Below are positions 1 through 8,552 of a DNA stretch of 64,000 nt, in pieces (the stretch's first letter is position 1; each line of letters begins with the position of its first letter). Origin of the DNA: Pseudotabrizicola algicola. Lineage in GTDB: Bacteria; Pseudomonadota; Alphaproteobacteria; Rhodobacterales; Rhodobacteraceae. The position numbers and the translations under genes are program-made. The notes below the pieces were generated by a model. The model saw only the letters and a program-made list of their open reading frames with translations, did no database searches and was not told the origin of the DNA. The stretch covers positions 372,001 through 436,000 of the forward strand of contig NZ_JAAIKE010000001.1 in the NCBI RefSeq assembly GCF_010915705.1, given 5' to 3'.

Positions 1-1289
1 AAAGACCCCGTTGCAAGACCGATCAGAAAGGCTTCGCGCGTCGATTCCGCTTTGCGCGCCTTCGCGATCGCTTCATAGCGCGGTGACAGCAGTCCCAGTT
101 CAAAGGCGATCTTGCCCGCCTGACCCGTCAGCGGCAGCCGCGAAAGGTCTTCTGCGAACAAGGTGGCGAAGGGCACCTCTAGTTCTGCCTCGGTCATGCG
201 CGCCCATGCGGCAGGCAGGCTTTGTGCGACCGCGCCCGGATCACCGGCGCGCAGGGCCGTTTCAAAGCGCTGAAAGGCATCCACGCGGTCCCAGACCCCG
301 CCCGAGGCCGCGGGCAAACGCTCGGTGTAAAGGCCAAGCAGAACATTGGGCGCGATGACTCCGGCCCGCGCCAGACGCTCGGCCGATTCGATCTGGCTTT
401 TCCAGCCTGCGGTGTCGCGCAACTCGGCATGGGCAAAGGCCAGCGGCAGCGTCATGGTCGACTGCGGCTCGCCAATCGCTTCGAACATGCGCCACGCCAG
501 CGGGGTCATGCGTGCGGGAATGGGTGGCAGCGCATCCCCCTCGTAAAGGTCGGGGTCAAGAAACCGCGACAGGAGCGAGTCTTCTTCCTCGGTGACATAG
601 CCAAGCGCCTGCGCCGTGCGCAGTGTCAGCGCCGCCGCGTTCCAGTCGCCCGAGCGCGCAACGCAAAAGATGCGGGCGGGAAAGGTCGGGGCCAGATTTG
701 GCGTTGCGCGCATCATCTCGCAGCCGCGCTCTTCGTTTCCGGTCAGCAGCGCGACATCGAAAGCACGGCGAAAAAGCTCGGGGTCGCCCGCAGGGGCGGC
801 CTCCAGCAGTTCCGCCGCCTGATCCAGCGCCCCCATCGACAAGAGCCTGTCGATCCGGGCCAAAAGCAGCGCGCCCTTGCCGCTGCTGTCAGGCGGGGGC
901 GCGGCCTCGGCCAGCATCAGCGTGATCGTCAGCGACTGGAGCGCAGGCAAAAGATCGTTGCGCTCGCTTGCGATGGCGCTGCGCACCTCCTCTTCCAACC
1001 CCATGCCCCACAGGTCGCGAGGCAGGCCGCTGGTTGCAGGGGAAAGCAGCCCGATGGCATCGGGCGAAGGCGCATCAAGCACCGAAACCGCCACATCCTG
1101 CGGCAAGGCGCCGCCCGAAGTGACGGGCGCCTCTGCCGGAAGGGCAGGCGCGCCAACCGCCGCGCCCGCCGGCGTTGCGACCGAACTCGACAGCCAGTCG
1201 ATGGCCGACAGCGGATCCTGGGCGCGGGCTGGCAAAGCCGCGCCGGTCGCCATGACCAGTATCAGCGGCAGGGCTGCCCTAATCGGCAT
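1..1289 (-). CDS. secreted hypothetical protein, truncated at window edge
   Basis: Reading the minus strand from the ATG at 1289 gives an uninterrupted frame of about 429 codons that leaves the window at base 1, so the C-terminus is missing. Residues 1-23 look like a Sec signal peptide: MPIRAALP, then a hydrophobic stretch ending in PARA before QDP. The rest is Ala/Leu/Glu-rich and probably helical, with segments such as 'LSMGALDQAAELLEAA' that resemble TPR-like helices. I recognise no catalytic motif. It overlaps the upstream small gene by 11 bases, so the two are probably co-transcribed and translationally coupled, divergent from aroK. A periplasmic or envelope role is inferred only from the signal peptide. 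Confidence 0.8.
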   Translation of the reverse strand, partial: MPIRAALPLILVMATGAALPARAQDPLSAIDWLSSSVATPAGAAVGAPALPAEAPVTSGGALPQDVAVSVLDAPSPDAIGLLSPATSGLPRDLWGMGLEEEVRSAIASERNDLLPALQSLTITLMLAEAAPPPDSSGKGALLLARIDRLLSMGALDQAAELLEAAPAGDPELFRRAFDVALLTGNEERGCEMMRATPNLAPTFPARIFCVARSGDWNAAALTLRTAQALGYVTEEEDSLLSRFLDPDLYEGDALPPIPARMTPLAWRMFEAIGEPQSTMTLPLAFAHAELRDTAGWKSQIESAERLARAGVIAPNVLLGLYTERLPAASGGVWDRVDAFQRFETALRAGDPGAVAQSLPAAWARMTEAELEVPFATLFAEDLSRLPLTGQAGKIAFELGLLSPRYEAIAKARKAESTREAFLIGLATGS

Positions 1290-1416
1290 TCAATGTCACC
1301 GGAACCGTGACCTGAGATTGGTTTGGAGACAGGTCAGCCAGATAGGCATAGCCCGTCAGTGCCGCAAAACCCACAATGCCCAACACAATCACCACCTTGA
1401 GGAGACGCCCCACCAT
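1279..1416 (-). CDS. small single-pass membrane protein (45 aa)
   Basis: A 46-codon frame starts at ATG 1416 with MVGRLLKVVIVLG and ends LNAD-TAG. A hydrophobic stretch at about residues 7-27 (KVVIVLGIVGFAALTGYAYL) is a likely membrane anchor or uncleaved signal. A short polar tail follows. It overlaps the start of the next, secreted protein gene by 11 bases, a typical coupled arrangement, which supports its being real despite its size. It is the first gene of the leftward unit divergent from aroK. Function is unknown. Confidence 0.6.
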   Translation of the reverse strand: MVGRLLKVVIVLGIVGFAALTGYAYLADLSPNQSQVTVPVTLNAD

Positions 1417-1665
1417 TTAGTCCTGCCCTTTCAGCCCGATTGTCCTGCGTGCCACGGGTTTACCCCGCCGTCTTTCCGCAGTGCCCCTATGCCCCCGCTG
1501 CGAATTGGCCGCTGCCGGACCGCATCACCGCTTGGTTGGGCGCGATTATATATGGCATTCACGGCGAGTTCACGCCATGAACAAAAAAATGCGCGTGATG
1601 CGCGCGAAAGCGTTGCTTTCGCCTGTTTGGCGCTGTGCGGGGACGGAACAAGTGAAGGAGGCAAC

Positions 1666-2214
1666 GTGGCACGCCTGAAAAAGACGGTCGCCATGGTGGG
1701 CATGATGGGGGCGGGAAAGACAGCGGTCGGCACGGCGCTGGCGGCGGCCCTCTCGGTGCCATTTGTTGATTCGGACGAGGAGATCGTCCGCGCTGCCAGC
1801 CGGTCTATCGCCGAGATCTTCGAGCGCGACGGGGAGCCGTTCTTTCGCGCCCGCGAATCCGAAGTGCTGGCCCGCCTTTTGCGTGGCCCGCCTTGCATCC
1901 TGTCGACGGGGGGCGGGGCCTATCTGGCAGAGGGGAATCGCCAGTTGATCTCTGCCACCGGCGTTGCGGTCTGGCTGCGCGCCGATCTTGATCTTCTCTG
2001 GAACCGCGTGCGCCACAAGACGACGCGGCCGCTTTTGCGCACCGCCAATCCCAAAGAGACGTTGCGCGCACTCTATGAGGCGCGGGTGCCGTTTTACAGT
2101 GAGGCCGATATTACCGTCGATGCCAGCCCCGAGCTTTCCATCGAGGATATGGCCGCACGGGTCATTCAGGCGCTTGCCACCCGCCCCGATGTCCTTGAAG
2201 GAGAACAGGCATGA
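1666..2214 (+). CDS. aroK: shikimate kinase
   Basis: Phosphorylates shikimate at the 3-hydroxyl with ATP, in the cytoplasm, on the path to chorismate. The 182-residue product is normal for the family. The P-loop GMMGAGKT lies at residues 12-19, the substrate-binding D-S-D at 35-37, the conserved GGG of 'STGGGA' near 83-85, and the lid Arg region 'TTRPLL' further on. The frame stays open far upstream, but the GTG at 1666 is chosen because AAGGAGG sits at 1655-1661 with 4 bases of spacing and the family N-terminus begins there. The stop overlaps the aroB start as ATGA (2211-2214), so the pair is translationally coupled. Confidence 0.95.
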   Translation: MARLKKTVAMVGMMGAGKTAVGTALAAALSVPFVDSDEEIVRAASRSIAEIFERDGEPFFRARESEVLARLLRGPPCILSTGGGAYLAEGNRQLISATGVAVWLRADLDLLWNRVRHKTTRPLLRTANPKETLRALYEARVPFYSEADITVDASPELSIEDMAARVIQALATRPDVLEGEQA

Positions 2215-3320
2215 CGCTTGACGTGGTTCCGGTCGAACTGGGCAGTCGCAGCTATGAGGTGCGGATCGGTCCGGGTCTGATCGATGCGGCAGGGGCGCAG
2301 ATTTTGCCGCTGTTGCGGCGACGCAAGGTTGCGGTTGTCACAGACGAGACGGTTGCCAGACTGCATCTGGACAGGCTTCTGGCGGCGTTGGCGGCAGAGG
2401 GGATCGAAGCTTCGGCACTGACCCTGCCTGCAGGTGAAAGCACCAAGGGGTGGGCCGAATTTGCCCGCACGACCGAATGGCTGCTGGAGCAGAAGATAGA
2501 GCGGCGCGATATGGTCGTCGCCTTCGGCGGCGGGGTGATCGGCGATCTGGTCGGATTTGCGGCAGCGGTCTTGCGCCGCGGCGTGCGGTTCGTGCAGATT
2601 CCCACCACCCTGCTGTCACAGGTGGACAGTTCCGTCGGCGGCAAGACCGGTATCAACACGGCGCAAGGCAAGAACCTCGTCGGTGCCTTTCATCAGCCGA
2701 CGCTGGTACTGGCTGATATCGACGTGCTCGGCTCGCTGCCGGGGCGTGATTTTCTGGCCGGGTATGGCGAGGTGGTCAAATACGGGCTGCTGGGGGATGC
2801 GACGTTCTTTGATTGGCTCGAGTCGAATGCCTCCGCGATGGCGGGTGATGCGGGCCTGCGCCAATACGCGGTGCGCCGCTCGGTCGAGATGAAGGCGGGC
2901 ATCGTCAGCCGCGATGAAACCGAGGAAGGCGAACGTGCCCTGCTGAACCTTGGCCACACCTTTTGCCATGCGCTGGAAAAAGCCACGGGCTATTCCGACC
3001 GCCTGCTGCATGGCGAAGGCGTGGCGATCGGCTGCGCCTTGGCGTTCGAATTGTCGCAGCGGCTGGGTTTGTGCGCGCAAGAGGCTCCAAGCCGCGTGCG
3101 CGCGCATCTGCGCGCCATGGGCTGCAAGGTTGATCTGAAGGATATTCCCGGTGATCTACCTGACGCCGAGACGCTTCTGGCGCTCATGGGTCAGGACAAG
3201 AAGGTGATCGACGGCCAGCTTCGCTTTATCCTGGCGCGTGGAATCGGTGAGGCTTTTGTAGCCTCGGATGTGCCGGGCGATGTGGTGAAAAATCTTCTGG
3301 CAGAGGCGCTCGCCGGCTAA
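2211..3320 (+). CDS. aroB: 3-dehydroquinate synthase
   Basis: Converts DAHP to 3-dehydroquinate, the second step of the shikimate pathway, using NAD+ and a divalent metal. The 369-residue protein carries the nucleotide-binding 'GGGVIGDLVGF' near residue 105, 'IPTTLLSQVDSSVGGKTGIN' just after it, and the metal-ligand histidine segments 'LGHTFCHALE' and 'LHGEGVAIG' in the C-terminal half. It overlaps aroK by 4 bases. The aroK-aroB order is common in Proteobacteria. The start codon is fixed by the ATGA overlap. Confidence 0.97.
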   Translation: MTLDVVPVELGSRSYEVRIGPGLIDAAGAQILPLLRRRKVAVVTDETVARLHLDRLLAALAAEGIEASALTLPAGESTKGWAEFARTTEWLLEQKIERRDMVVAFGGGVIGDLVGFAAAVLRRGVRFVQIPTTLLSQVDSSVGGKTGINTAQGKNLVGAFHQPTLVLADIDVLGSLPGRDFLAGYGEVVKYGLLGDATFFDWLESNASAMAGDAGLRQYAVRRSVEMKAGIVSRDETEEGERALLNLGHTFCHALEKATGYSDRLLHGEGVAIGCALAFELSQRLGLCAQEAPSRVRAHLRAMGCKVDLKDIPGDLPDAETLLALMGQDKKVIDGQLRFILARGIGEAFVASDVPGDVVKNLLAEALAG

Positions 3321-3515
3321 GGCAGGCGCAACCCCATGAGGCAGACCAAGGCGCAGCGGGCCTGTCCCGCAGCCCGTTGGCGCGCCGCATCTCGAGAAAT
3401 CGCCCCATCGCCTGACGCCAAAACGCGCAAGGCGTGAAACGGCATCCTCTGCCGAGACTCTAGCGCCACGCCCTGCCTGAGCAGAGCGATTAGTATTCAA
3501 TTTCAAGGAAGTGGT

Positions 3516-3590
3516 TGGCTGGGGCGCCAGGATTCGAACCTGGGTATGGCGGTACCAAAAACCGCTGCCTTACCGCTTGGCGACGCCCCA
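3516..3590 (-). tRNA. tRNA-Gln (anticodon UUG)
   Basis: The minus strand folds into a full cloverleaf of 75 nt. The acceptor stem TGGGGCG pairs with CGCCCCA, the anticodon stem GCGGT pairs with ACCGC around loop TTTTGGT (anticodon TTG), and the T arm is CCAGG-TTCGAAT-CCTGG. The discriminator is G and CCA is encoded at 3516-3518. The DNA lies between aroB and the flavoprotein gene, in opposite orientation to both. Confidence 0.97.
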
Positions 3591-3693
3591 ACCGTGAGGC
3601 GGTGTTTAGCCAAGCGTCTTGGCGGGTGCAAGGGGGGTAAATCACAAAAATGCAAAGATGGACGCAGAGCCTTGCGCAAGGTATGGGGCGCAC

Positions 3694-4875
3694 ATGGAAA
3701 AGCTGGATGTAATCGTTCTTGGGGCCGGAGCGGCGGGCCTGTTTTGCGCAATAGAGGCCGCCCGCCGCGGTCGCCGTGTGCGGGTGGTCGATCACGCCAA
3801 GGCAGCGGGCGAAAAGATTCGCATCTCGGGGGGCGGGCGGTGCAATTTCACCAACCTTGAAATCAAGCCCGAACGCTTCTTGTCGCGCAATCCGCGCTTC
3901 GCCCTTTCTGCGCTCAAACGCTATACCCAGTGGGATTTCATCGCGCGGATGGATGAGTGGGGCATCGCCTGGCATGAAAAGACGTTGGGCCAGTTGTTTT
4001 GCGATGGTCCTGCAACGCAGGTCGTCGAAGCGCTGACGCGCGATCTGGCGCGTGCGGGGGGCGAGCTTTGGCTCGGCTGCGCAGTGGAAGGGGTCGAATC
4101 GGAGGCGGGCGGCGGTTTTGCGGTGACGACCGCGCGAGGCGTGCTGCGCTGCGCCTCGCTGGTGGTGGCGACAGGAGGCAAATCGATTCCCAAGATGGGG
4201 GCCACGGGCTTTGGCTATCGCCTGGCAGAGCAGTTCGGTCTGCCGGTGGTGGAAACCCGTCCGGGTCTGGTGCCGCTTACCTTTGCCGAACAGGAACTGG
4301 TCTGGATGAAGCCGTTGGCGGGTCTGTCGATTGACGGCCGCGTCCGGCATGGGCGCACCGAATTTGCCGAAGGCATGCTGTTCACCCATCGGGGCTTGTC
4401 CGGCCCTGCCATCCTGCAGCTCTCGAGTTATTGGCGCGAGGGCGAGGCAATTGCGATGGATGTCAGCCTTGGCCGCGACGTGGCGGCGTTCTTGCGCGCG
4501 GCGCGCGCGCAGGGGCCGAAACTGGCGCTGCGCACTGCGCTGGCGGGGCTGGTGCCGGAACGTCTGGCGCGGCATCTGGAAACCGTGATCGCTCCCTCCG
4601 GCCCGCTCGGCACCCTGTCCAACGCGGCGCTGGAGCAGGTGGCCGAGGTCTTGCGCAACTGGCGTCTGGTTCCGGTCGGATCCGAAGGCTATCGCACCGC
4701 CGAGGTGACGCTGGGCGGGGTCGATACCGACGCGCTGGACGCAAGAAGCTTGCAGGCCAAGGGCTTGCCCGGTCTCTATTTTGTCGGGGAAGTGGTGGAT
4801 GTGACCGGCTGGCTTGGCGGCTATAACTTCCAATGGGCGTGGTCGTCGGGCTGGGCGGCAGGTCAGGCCGTATAA
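3694..4875 (+). CDS. HI0933/YhiN-family FAD-dependent oxidoreductase
   Basis: A cytoplasmic flavoprotein of about 393 residues. The N-terminus has a Rossmann dinucleotide fold, 'DVIVLGAGAAGLFCA', followed by 'GEKIRISGGGRCNFTN', a hallmark of the HI0933-like family. The C-terminus has the matching FAD motif 'GLYFVGEVVDVTGWLGGYN' ending in a WAWSSGWAAG segment. The physiological substrate of this family is not established. The ATG at 3694 is preferred because MEKLDVIV is the usual family N-terminus; the frame is open to 3619 and an ATG at 3658 is an alternative. It converges with the kamA-like gene. Confidence 0.85.
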   Translation: MEKLDVIVLGAGAAGLFCAIEAARRGRRVRVVDHAKAAGEKIRISGGGRCNFTNLEIKPERFLSRNPRFALSALKRYTQWDFIARMDEWGIAWHEKTLGQLFCDGPATQVVEALTRDLARAGGELWLGCAVEGVESEAGGGFAVTTARGVLRCASLVVATGGKSIPKMGATGFGYRLAEQFGLPVVETRPGLVPLTFAEQELVWMKPLAGLSIDGRVRHGRTEFAEGMLFTHRGLSGPAILQLSSYWREGEAIAMDVSLGRDVAAFLRAARAQGPKLALRTALAGLVPERLARHLETVIAPSGPLGTLSNAALEQVAEVLRNWRLVPVGSEGYRTAEVTLGGVDTDALDARSLQAKGLPGLYFVGEVVDVTGWLGGYNFQWAWSSGWAAGQAV

Positions 4876-4909
4876 TCAAGGGCTTGATGGGAAAAGCTGA
4901 GGTTTTGCT

Positions 4910-5956
4910 TTAGCCCCGCGCCGGATCTTCATATCTGTGGAGCCGCCCATTCGGATCGGTCACCTGCCAAGCGCCATCTTGCTGCGCCAGATACGTTGGC
5001 CCGATCGGCACCTTGCCGTAGCCGCCGGGAATATCCAGCACATAGGTTGGCAAGGCCGTGCCGGACATCCGCCCGCGCAGCGCTGCCATGATTGCCTGGC
5101 CTGCCGCAATGGTGGTGCGGAAATGGCCCGCGCCGCGCGCAAGGTCGCAGTGGTGCAGGTAATAGGGTTTGACCCTCAGCCGCAGCAGCGCACGGAACAG
5201 GGCTTCGAGGGTATCTGCGCTGTCGTTTACCCCGCGCAGCAGCACGGTTTGCGACAAGAGGGGCACGCCGGCATCCGCCAGACGCGACAGCGCGGCGGCG
5301 GCCTCCGGTGTCATCTCGTCGGCATGGTTGGTATGCACAACCACCCAGACCGAGGGATGCTGGCGCAGCGCTTCGACAAGGCTTGCGTTGATCCGGTCCG
5401 GGGCAACCACAGGCACCCGCGTGTGCAGACGCACCAGATCGACATGGCCAATCGCCGCGAGACGGCCCACCAGATCGGCAATCCGACGGGCCGAGAGCAC
5501 CAAAGGATCACCACCCGTCAGGATCACTTCGCGAATGGCTGGAGTGCTGGCGATATAGGCCAGCGCGGCTTCAAGCTGGTCGGCGGGCAGATGGCCGGTG
5601 TCGCCCACGGTTTCACGCCGAAAGCAAAAACGGCAATAGACTTCGCAGGTCTTGGTGACATGCAGTATCACCCGGTCCGGATAGCGGTGCGTCAACCCCG
5701 GCACCGGGGCGTGCGTGTCGTCCCCGATCGGGTCTGCCATGTCTTCGGGGCGTTCGACCAATTCTTCACGCGTCGGAACGAACTGGCGTGCCACCCCTTC
5801 CGAGCCAAGCGATGCCATCTTCATCTGCGGTGTCAGGCGCAGGCGGAAATCCTGTGCCACACGCTCCAGCAGCGGGGCCTCTGCAGCAGGTGCCAAGCCG
5901 TCGCTGACCAGATCGGCGACGGTCATCGCCGGACGAAGAGGTAACGTGCCATCCAT
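4910..5956 (-). CDS. KamA/EpmB-like lysine 2,3-aminomutase family radical SAM protein
   Basis: A radical SAM enzyme of about 348 residues. The cluster motif CEVYCRFC gives C104, C108 and C111. 'LTGGDPLVL' is the GGE-like SAM motif, and 'IPGGYGKVP' near the C-terminus supplies the probable PLP lysine (about K315). Family members interconvert alpha- and beta-lysine; EpmB acts on lysine for elongation factor P. No epmA or efp gene is nearby, so substrate and role are open. The start is placed at ATG 5956 (MDGTLPLRP); the frame extends to a TTG at 5992, but that would overlap the neighbour. It lies 10 bases downstream of the transglycosylase gene, probably in the same transcript. Confidence 0.85.
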   Translation of the reverse strand: MDGTLPLRPAMTVADLVSDGLAPAAEAPLLERVAQDFRLRLTPQMKMASLGSEGVARQFVPTREELVERPEDMADPIGDDTHAPVPGLTHRYPDRVILHVTKTCEVYCRFCFRRETVGDTGHLPADQLEAALAYIASTPAIREVILTGGDPLVLSARRIADLVGRLAAIGHVDLVRLHTRVPVVAPDRINASLVEALRQHPSVWVVVHTNHADEMTPEAAAALSRLADAGVPLLSQTVLLRGVNDSADTLEALFRALLRLRVKPYYLHHCDLARGAGHFRTTIAAGQAIMAALRGRMSGTALPTYVLDIPGGYGKVPIGPTYLAQQDGAWQVTDPNGRLHRYEDPARG

Positions 5957-5966
5957 CTGGGGCGGA

Positions 5967-6443
5967 TCAGGCCCTGAGCCCGGTGGCCGCAAGCAGGCCG
6001 CGCCGCTTGGCTTCGTAATAATAGCCGCGCGAATACCACATCACAGCGCGGTCTTGCGATCCGTCAGCCACCATCCACGCACCGCGCAGATACTTGACCG
6101 CATAGCGCAGGTTGGTTTCGGCATCGAGAAGCTCGCTCGGGTCTCCCCGAAAGCCCATCGTGCGGGCGGTTTGTGGCGCAATCTGCATCAACCCCAGATA
6201 GCTGCCGTTGCGCGCCCTCGGGTTATAGCCAGACTCGCGCTGGACCACCCGATGCACCAGACTGACCGGCACATCATATTCATTGGCATATTTCACGATA
6301 AGCGCCCGCAACTCCGGGGTTTCGCCCGGATTAAGCGCACCGCCCGCCGCCACGAAGGTCCGCGTATGATCGCGGCGACCGCAAGCTGTCAGCACAAAGG
6401 CCAGTCCGAGCGACAGGGCGGCGCGGCGAGTGATCGGGGGCAT
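5967..6443 (-). CDS. SLT-domain lytic transglycosylase lipoprotein
   Basis: Predicted to cleave peptidoglycan glycan strands. The 158-residue protein begins with a lipoprotein signal: RR at 6-7, a hydrophobic core, and lipobox LTAC with Cys21. The SLT fold carries the catalytic Glu in 'VQRESGYNP' (E70) and the conserved 'GLMQIAPQTA' and 'NLRYAVKYL' segments. It is a short, single-domain member of the MltC/Slt type. The gene is divergent from the NarL-type regulator across about 175 bases and is followed closely by the kamA-like gene. Confidence 0.88.
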   Translation of the reverse strand: MPPITRRAALSLGLAFVLTACGRRDHTRTFVAAGGALNPGETPELRALIVKYANEYDVPVSLVHRVVQRESGYNPRARNGSYLGLMQIAPQTARTMGFRGDPSELLDAETNLRYAVKYLRGAWMVADGSQDRAVMWYSRGYYYEAKRRGLLAATGLRA

Positions 6444-6618
6444 GGGCAGGGTCCTCGGTTGCCATATCTGCGCCGCGTTTTAACGCAATTTCGCTACAGG
6501 CTCTAGCCCCCGCTGCGGCTGTGCGCGCGACGGGGTCTGCGGGCAAATTAGGACTTTAGGCGGGCTATGATGCGGGCTTGGGGGCTGCTAGGCTGAAACC
6601 AGAAGCCATAGGTGAGCC

Positions 6619-7329
6619 ATGACCGTGCACAGCCTGCCGACACCTCGGGGCGCGCAGCCCCGCCCTCTCCAGTTGGCGCTGGTCGTGGATGACCATCCGC
6701 TGTTTTGCGACGCCCTGTCGATGACGCTCAAGGCGGTGGCGGGCATCACCCGGATCGAAACCGCGGACCGTCTGGAAAGCGCCATCGCGCGGCTGGAGGG
6801 CGCTCCGATGCCCGATGTGGTGGTGCTGGACCTCAACTTGCCCGATGTTGATGGTCTGGATGGCTTGATCCGGTTGAAATCGGTGGTTGGGGCGGTTCCG
6901 GTGGTGGTGGTGTCGTCTTTGGCGGACAACCGTGTGGTCAGCGCCGCCCTGCGTGCCGGGGCGGCGGGCTTTGTGCCGAAACATTCGCACCGCGATGTGT
7001 TTCGTGCCGCGTTCGATGCGATCCGGCAGGGCAACAGCTATCATCCCGAAGGTTTTGTGCCGCAGCATGACCCCAAGGCACCCGCGAGCCAGCGCGAGGA
7101 GGCGGTGGCGCGCCTGTCTTTGCTGACACGTCAACAGGCGCGCATCCTGCAACTGATTTGCGAGGGCAAGCTGAACAAGCAGATCGCCTATGAGCTGACC
7201 ATCGCGGAAACGACGGTCAAGGCGCATGTCACCGCGATCATGCGCAAGCTGGGGGTGCAGAGCCGCACGCAGGCAGTGCTGATCGCGCGGGGGGCCAGCT
7301 TTGACAGTCTGATGCCCGAGGGCGATTGA
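6619..7329 (+). CDS. NarL/LuxR-type two-component response regulator
   Basis: A 236-residue DNA-binding response regulator. The receiver domain spans about residues 17-135, with acidic pocket D24/D25, phospho-acceptor D71 ('VVLDLNLPD') and K121 ('FVPKHS'). A GerE/LuxR helix-turn-helix occupies about 160-228 ('LLTRQQARILQLICEGKLNK', then 'TVKAHVTAIMRKLGVQSRTQ'). It lies 32 bases ahead of a FIST-domain protein and a NahK-like hybrid kinase, an arrangement like the Pseudomonas nosP/nahK/erbR neighbourhood, so it is the likely output of that module. Its targets may include the downstream cox genes; that is inference. Confidence 0.9.
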   Translation: MTVHSLPTPRGAQPRPLQLALVVDDHPLFCDALSMTLKAVAGITRIETADRLESAIARLEGAPMPDVVVLDLNLPDVDGLDGLIRLKSVVGAVPVVVVSSLADNRVVSAALRAGAAGFVPKHSHRDVFRAAFDAIRQGNSYHPEGFVPQHDPKAPASQREEAVARLSLLTRQQARILQLICEGKLNKQIAYELTIAETTVKAHVTAIMRKLGVQSRTQAVLIARGASFDSLMPEGD

Positions 7330-7361
7330 CCCGCCGTGCGCGCCCATTCTAGCCTGTCGCC

Positions 7362-8552
7362 ATGAGGGGATCGGACCATCAGGAAAATCTTGCTGCAGGC
7401 GGCCATGCACTGGCGCAGGCTGCGGGCGGTCTTCTGGCCACCGCCTCTGTTCCTGCTGGCGCGCCCGATGCAGCCAGCCGTTTGCATAAGGCTCTGGGGC
7501 CCGGTCCTTTCGCGCGCGTGGTCTTGTTTGTCTCGCCCGACGCCGATCTGGATGGGCTTTGTTCCGATATGGAGCAGTTTTTCCCGCCGGGATTGGTGAT
7601 TGGCTGCACCACGGCTGGCGAGATTTCGCACAGCGGCTATACCGAGGGCGAAATCGTGGCGCTGGGATTTCCGGCCGCGCATTTTCAGACCGAATGTCTG
7701 CTGGTGCCGGACCTGATCCGGATTCACACCCAGGAACTGATCGGCCAACTCATCCGCGCCCGCACCGCGTTGCAGGAAGAGCGCCCCGGATGGGATCATG
7801 AGTTTGCCTTCATGATGGTAGACGGGCTTTCCACGCTTGAAGATGATCTGGCGGCCACCATCGCCTCGGGCCTCGGGCCGGTTCCGCTGTTTGGCGGGTC
7901 GGCCGCCGACGGGGTGCGCTTTGACCGCACGCATGTGATCTGGCAGGGCCGGGCGCTGAACAATGCGGCGATCGTGATGCTGGTGCGCAGCGCCTGCCGG
8001 GTGCGGGTGTTCAACCTTGATCATCTGGTGCCGACCGACAGGCGCATGGTTGTCACCCAGGCCGATCCTGCGCGGCGTGTGGTGCGCCAGATCAATGCAG
8101 AGCCTGCCGCGCAGGAATACGCGCGGCTTCTGGGCAAGGACCCGGCCCAGTTGACCACCTTCACCTTTGCCGCGCATCCGGTTGTGGTGCGGGTGGGCGG
8201 ACGCCATCATGTTCGGGCGATCCAGCGGATGGATGCCAATGGCGATCTGGTGTTCTTTTCCGCCATTGACGAAGGTCTTGTGCTGACACTGGCCGAGCCG
8301 CAGGACATGGTCGCCCATCTTGACCGCGAACTGTCGCGTCTTGCCGATCTTGGTCCGCCTGCGGCCATTCTGGCCTGCGACTGCATCTTGCGCCGCATGG
8401 AAGCGCAGGAGAAGCAGATGTCGGGCGCGATCTCGGCGCTGCTGCGCAAGCATAATGTGGTGGGCTTTTCCACCTATGGCGAGCAGTGGAATTCCATGCA
8501 TGTCAATCAGACCATGACGGGGGTGGCGATCTACCCGCCAGAGCAGGCATGA
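7362..8552 (+). CDS. FIST-domain sensor protein, NosP-like
   Basis: A 396-residue cytoplasmic protein with a FIST N domain at about residues 40-235 ('VVLFVSPDADLDGL', 'GCTTAGEISHSGYTEGEIVA', 'LFGGSAADGVRF') and a FIST C domain at about 240-375 ('NLDHLVPTDRRMVVTQAD', 'GFSTYGEQWNSMHVNQT'). FIST proteins encoded beside NahK-type kinases have been described as haem-based nitric oxide sensors (NosP) that control the kinase. Several histidines in the C-terminal half could serve as haem ligand; I cannot say which. The stop overlaps the kinase start as ATGA (8549-8552), so the two are made together. Function by analogy, not proven. Confidence 0.82.
   Translation: MRGSDHQENLAAGGHALAQAAGGLLATASVPAGAPDAASRLHKALGPGPFARVVLFVSPDADLDGLCSDMEQFFPPGLVIGCTTAGEISHSGYTEGEIVALGFPAAHFQTECLLVPDLIRIHTQELIGQLIRARTALQEERPGWDHEFAFMMVDGLSTLEDDLAATIASGLGPVPLFGGSAADGVRFDRTHVIWQGRALNNAAIVMLVRSACRVRVFNLDHLVPTDRRMVVTQADPARRVVRQINAEPAAQEYARLLGKDPAQLTTFTFAAHPVVVRVGGRHHVRAIQRMDANGDLVFFSAIDEGLVLTLAEPQDMVAHLDRELSRLADLGPPAAILACDCILRRMEAQEKQMSGAISALLRKHNVVGFSTYGEQWNSMHVNQTMTGVAIYPPEQA

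Noticed and set aside
222-1310. A 362-codon plus-strand frame at the window start
   Set aside because: The opposite strand carries an uninterrupted frame with signal peptide and normal composition; the plus-strand product is Arg/Gln-rich and has no motif.
1481-1678. A leader peptide upstream of aroK
   Set aside because: The frame overlaps the aroK start, has no Shine-Dalgarno and no codon pattern typical of attenuation leaders.
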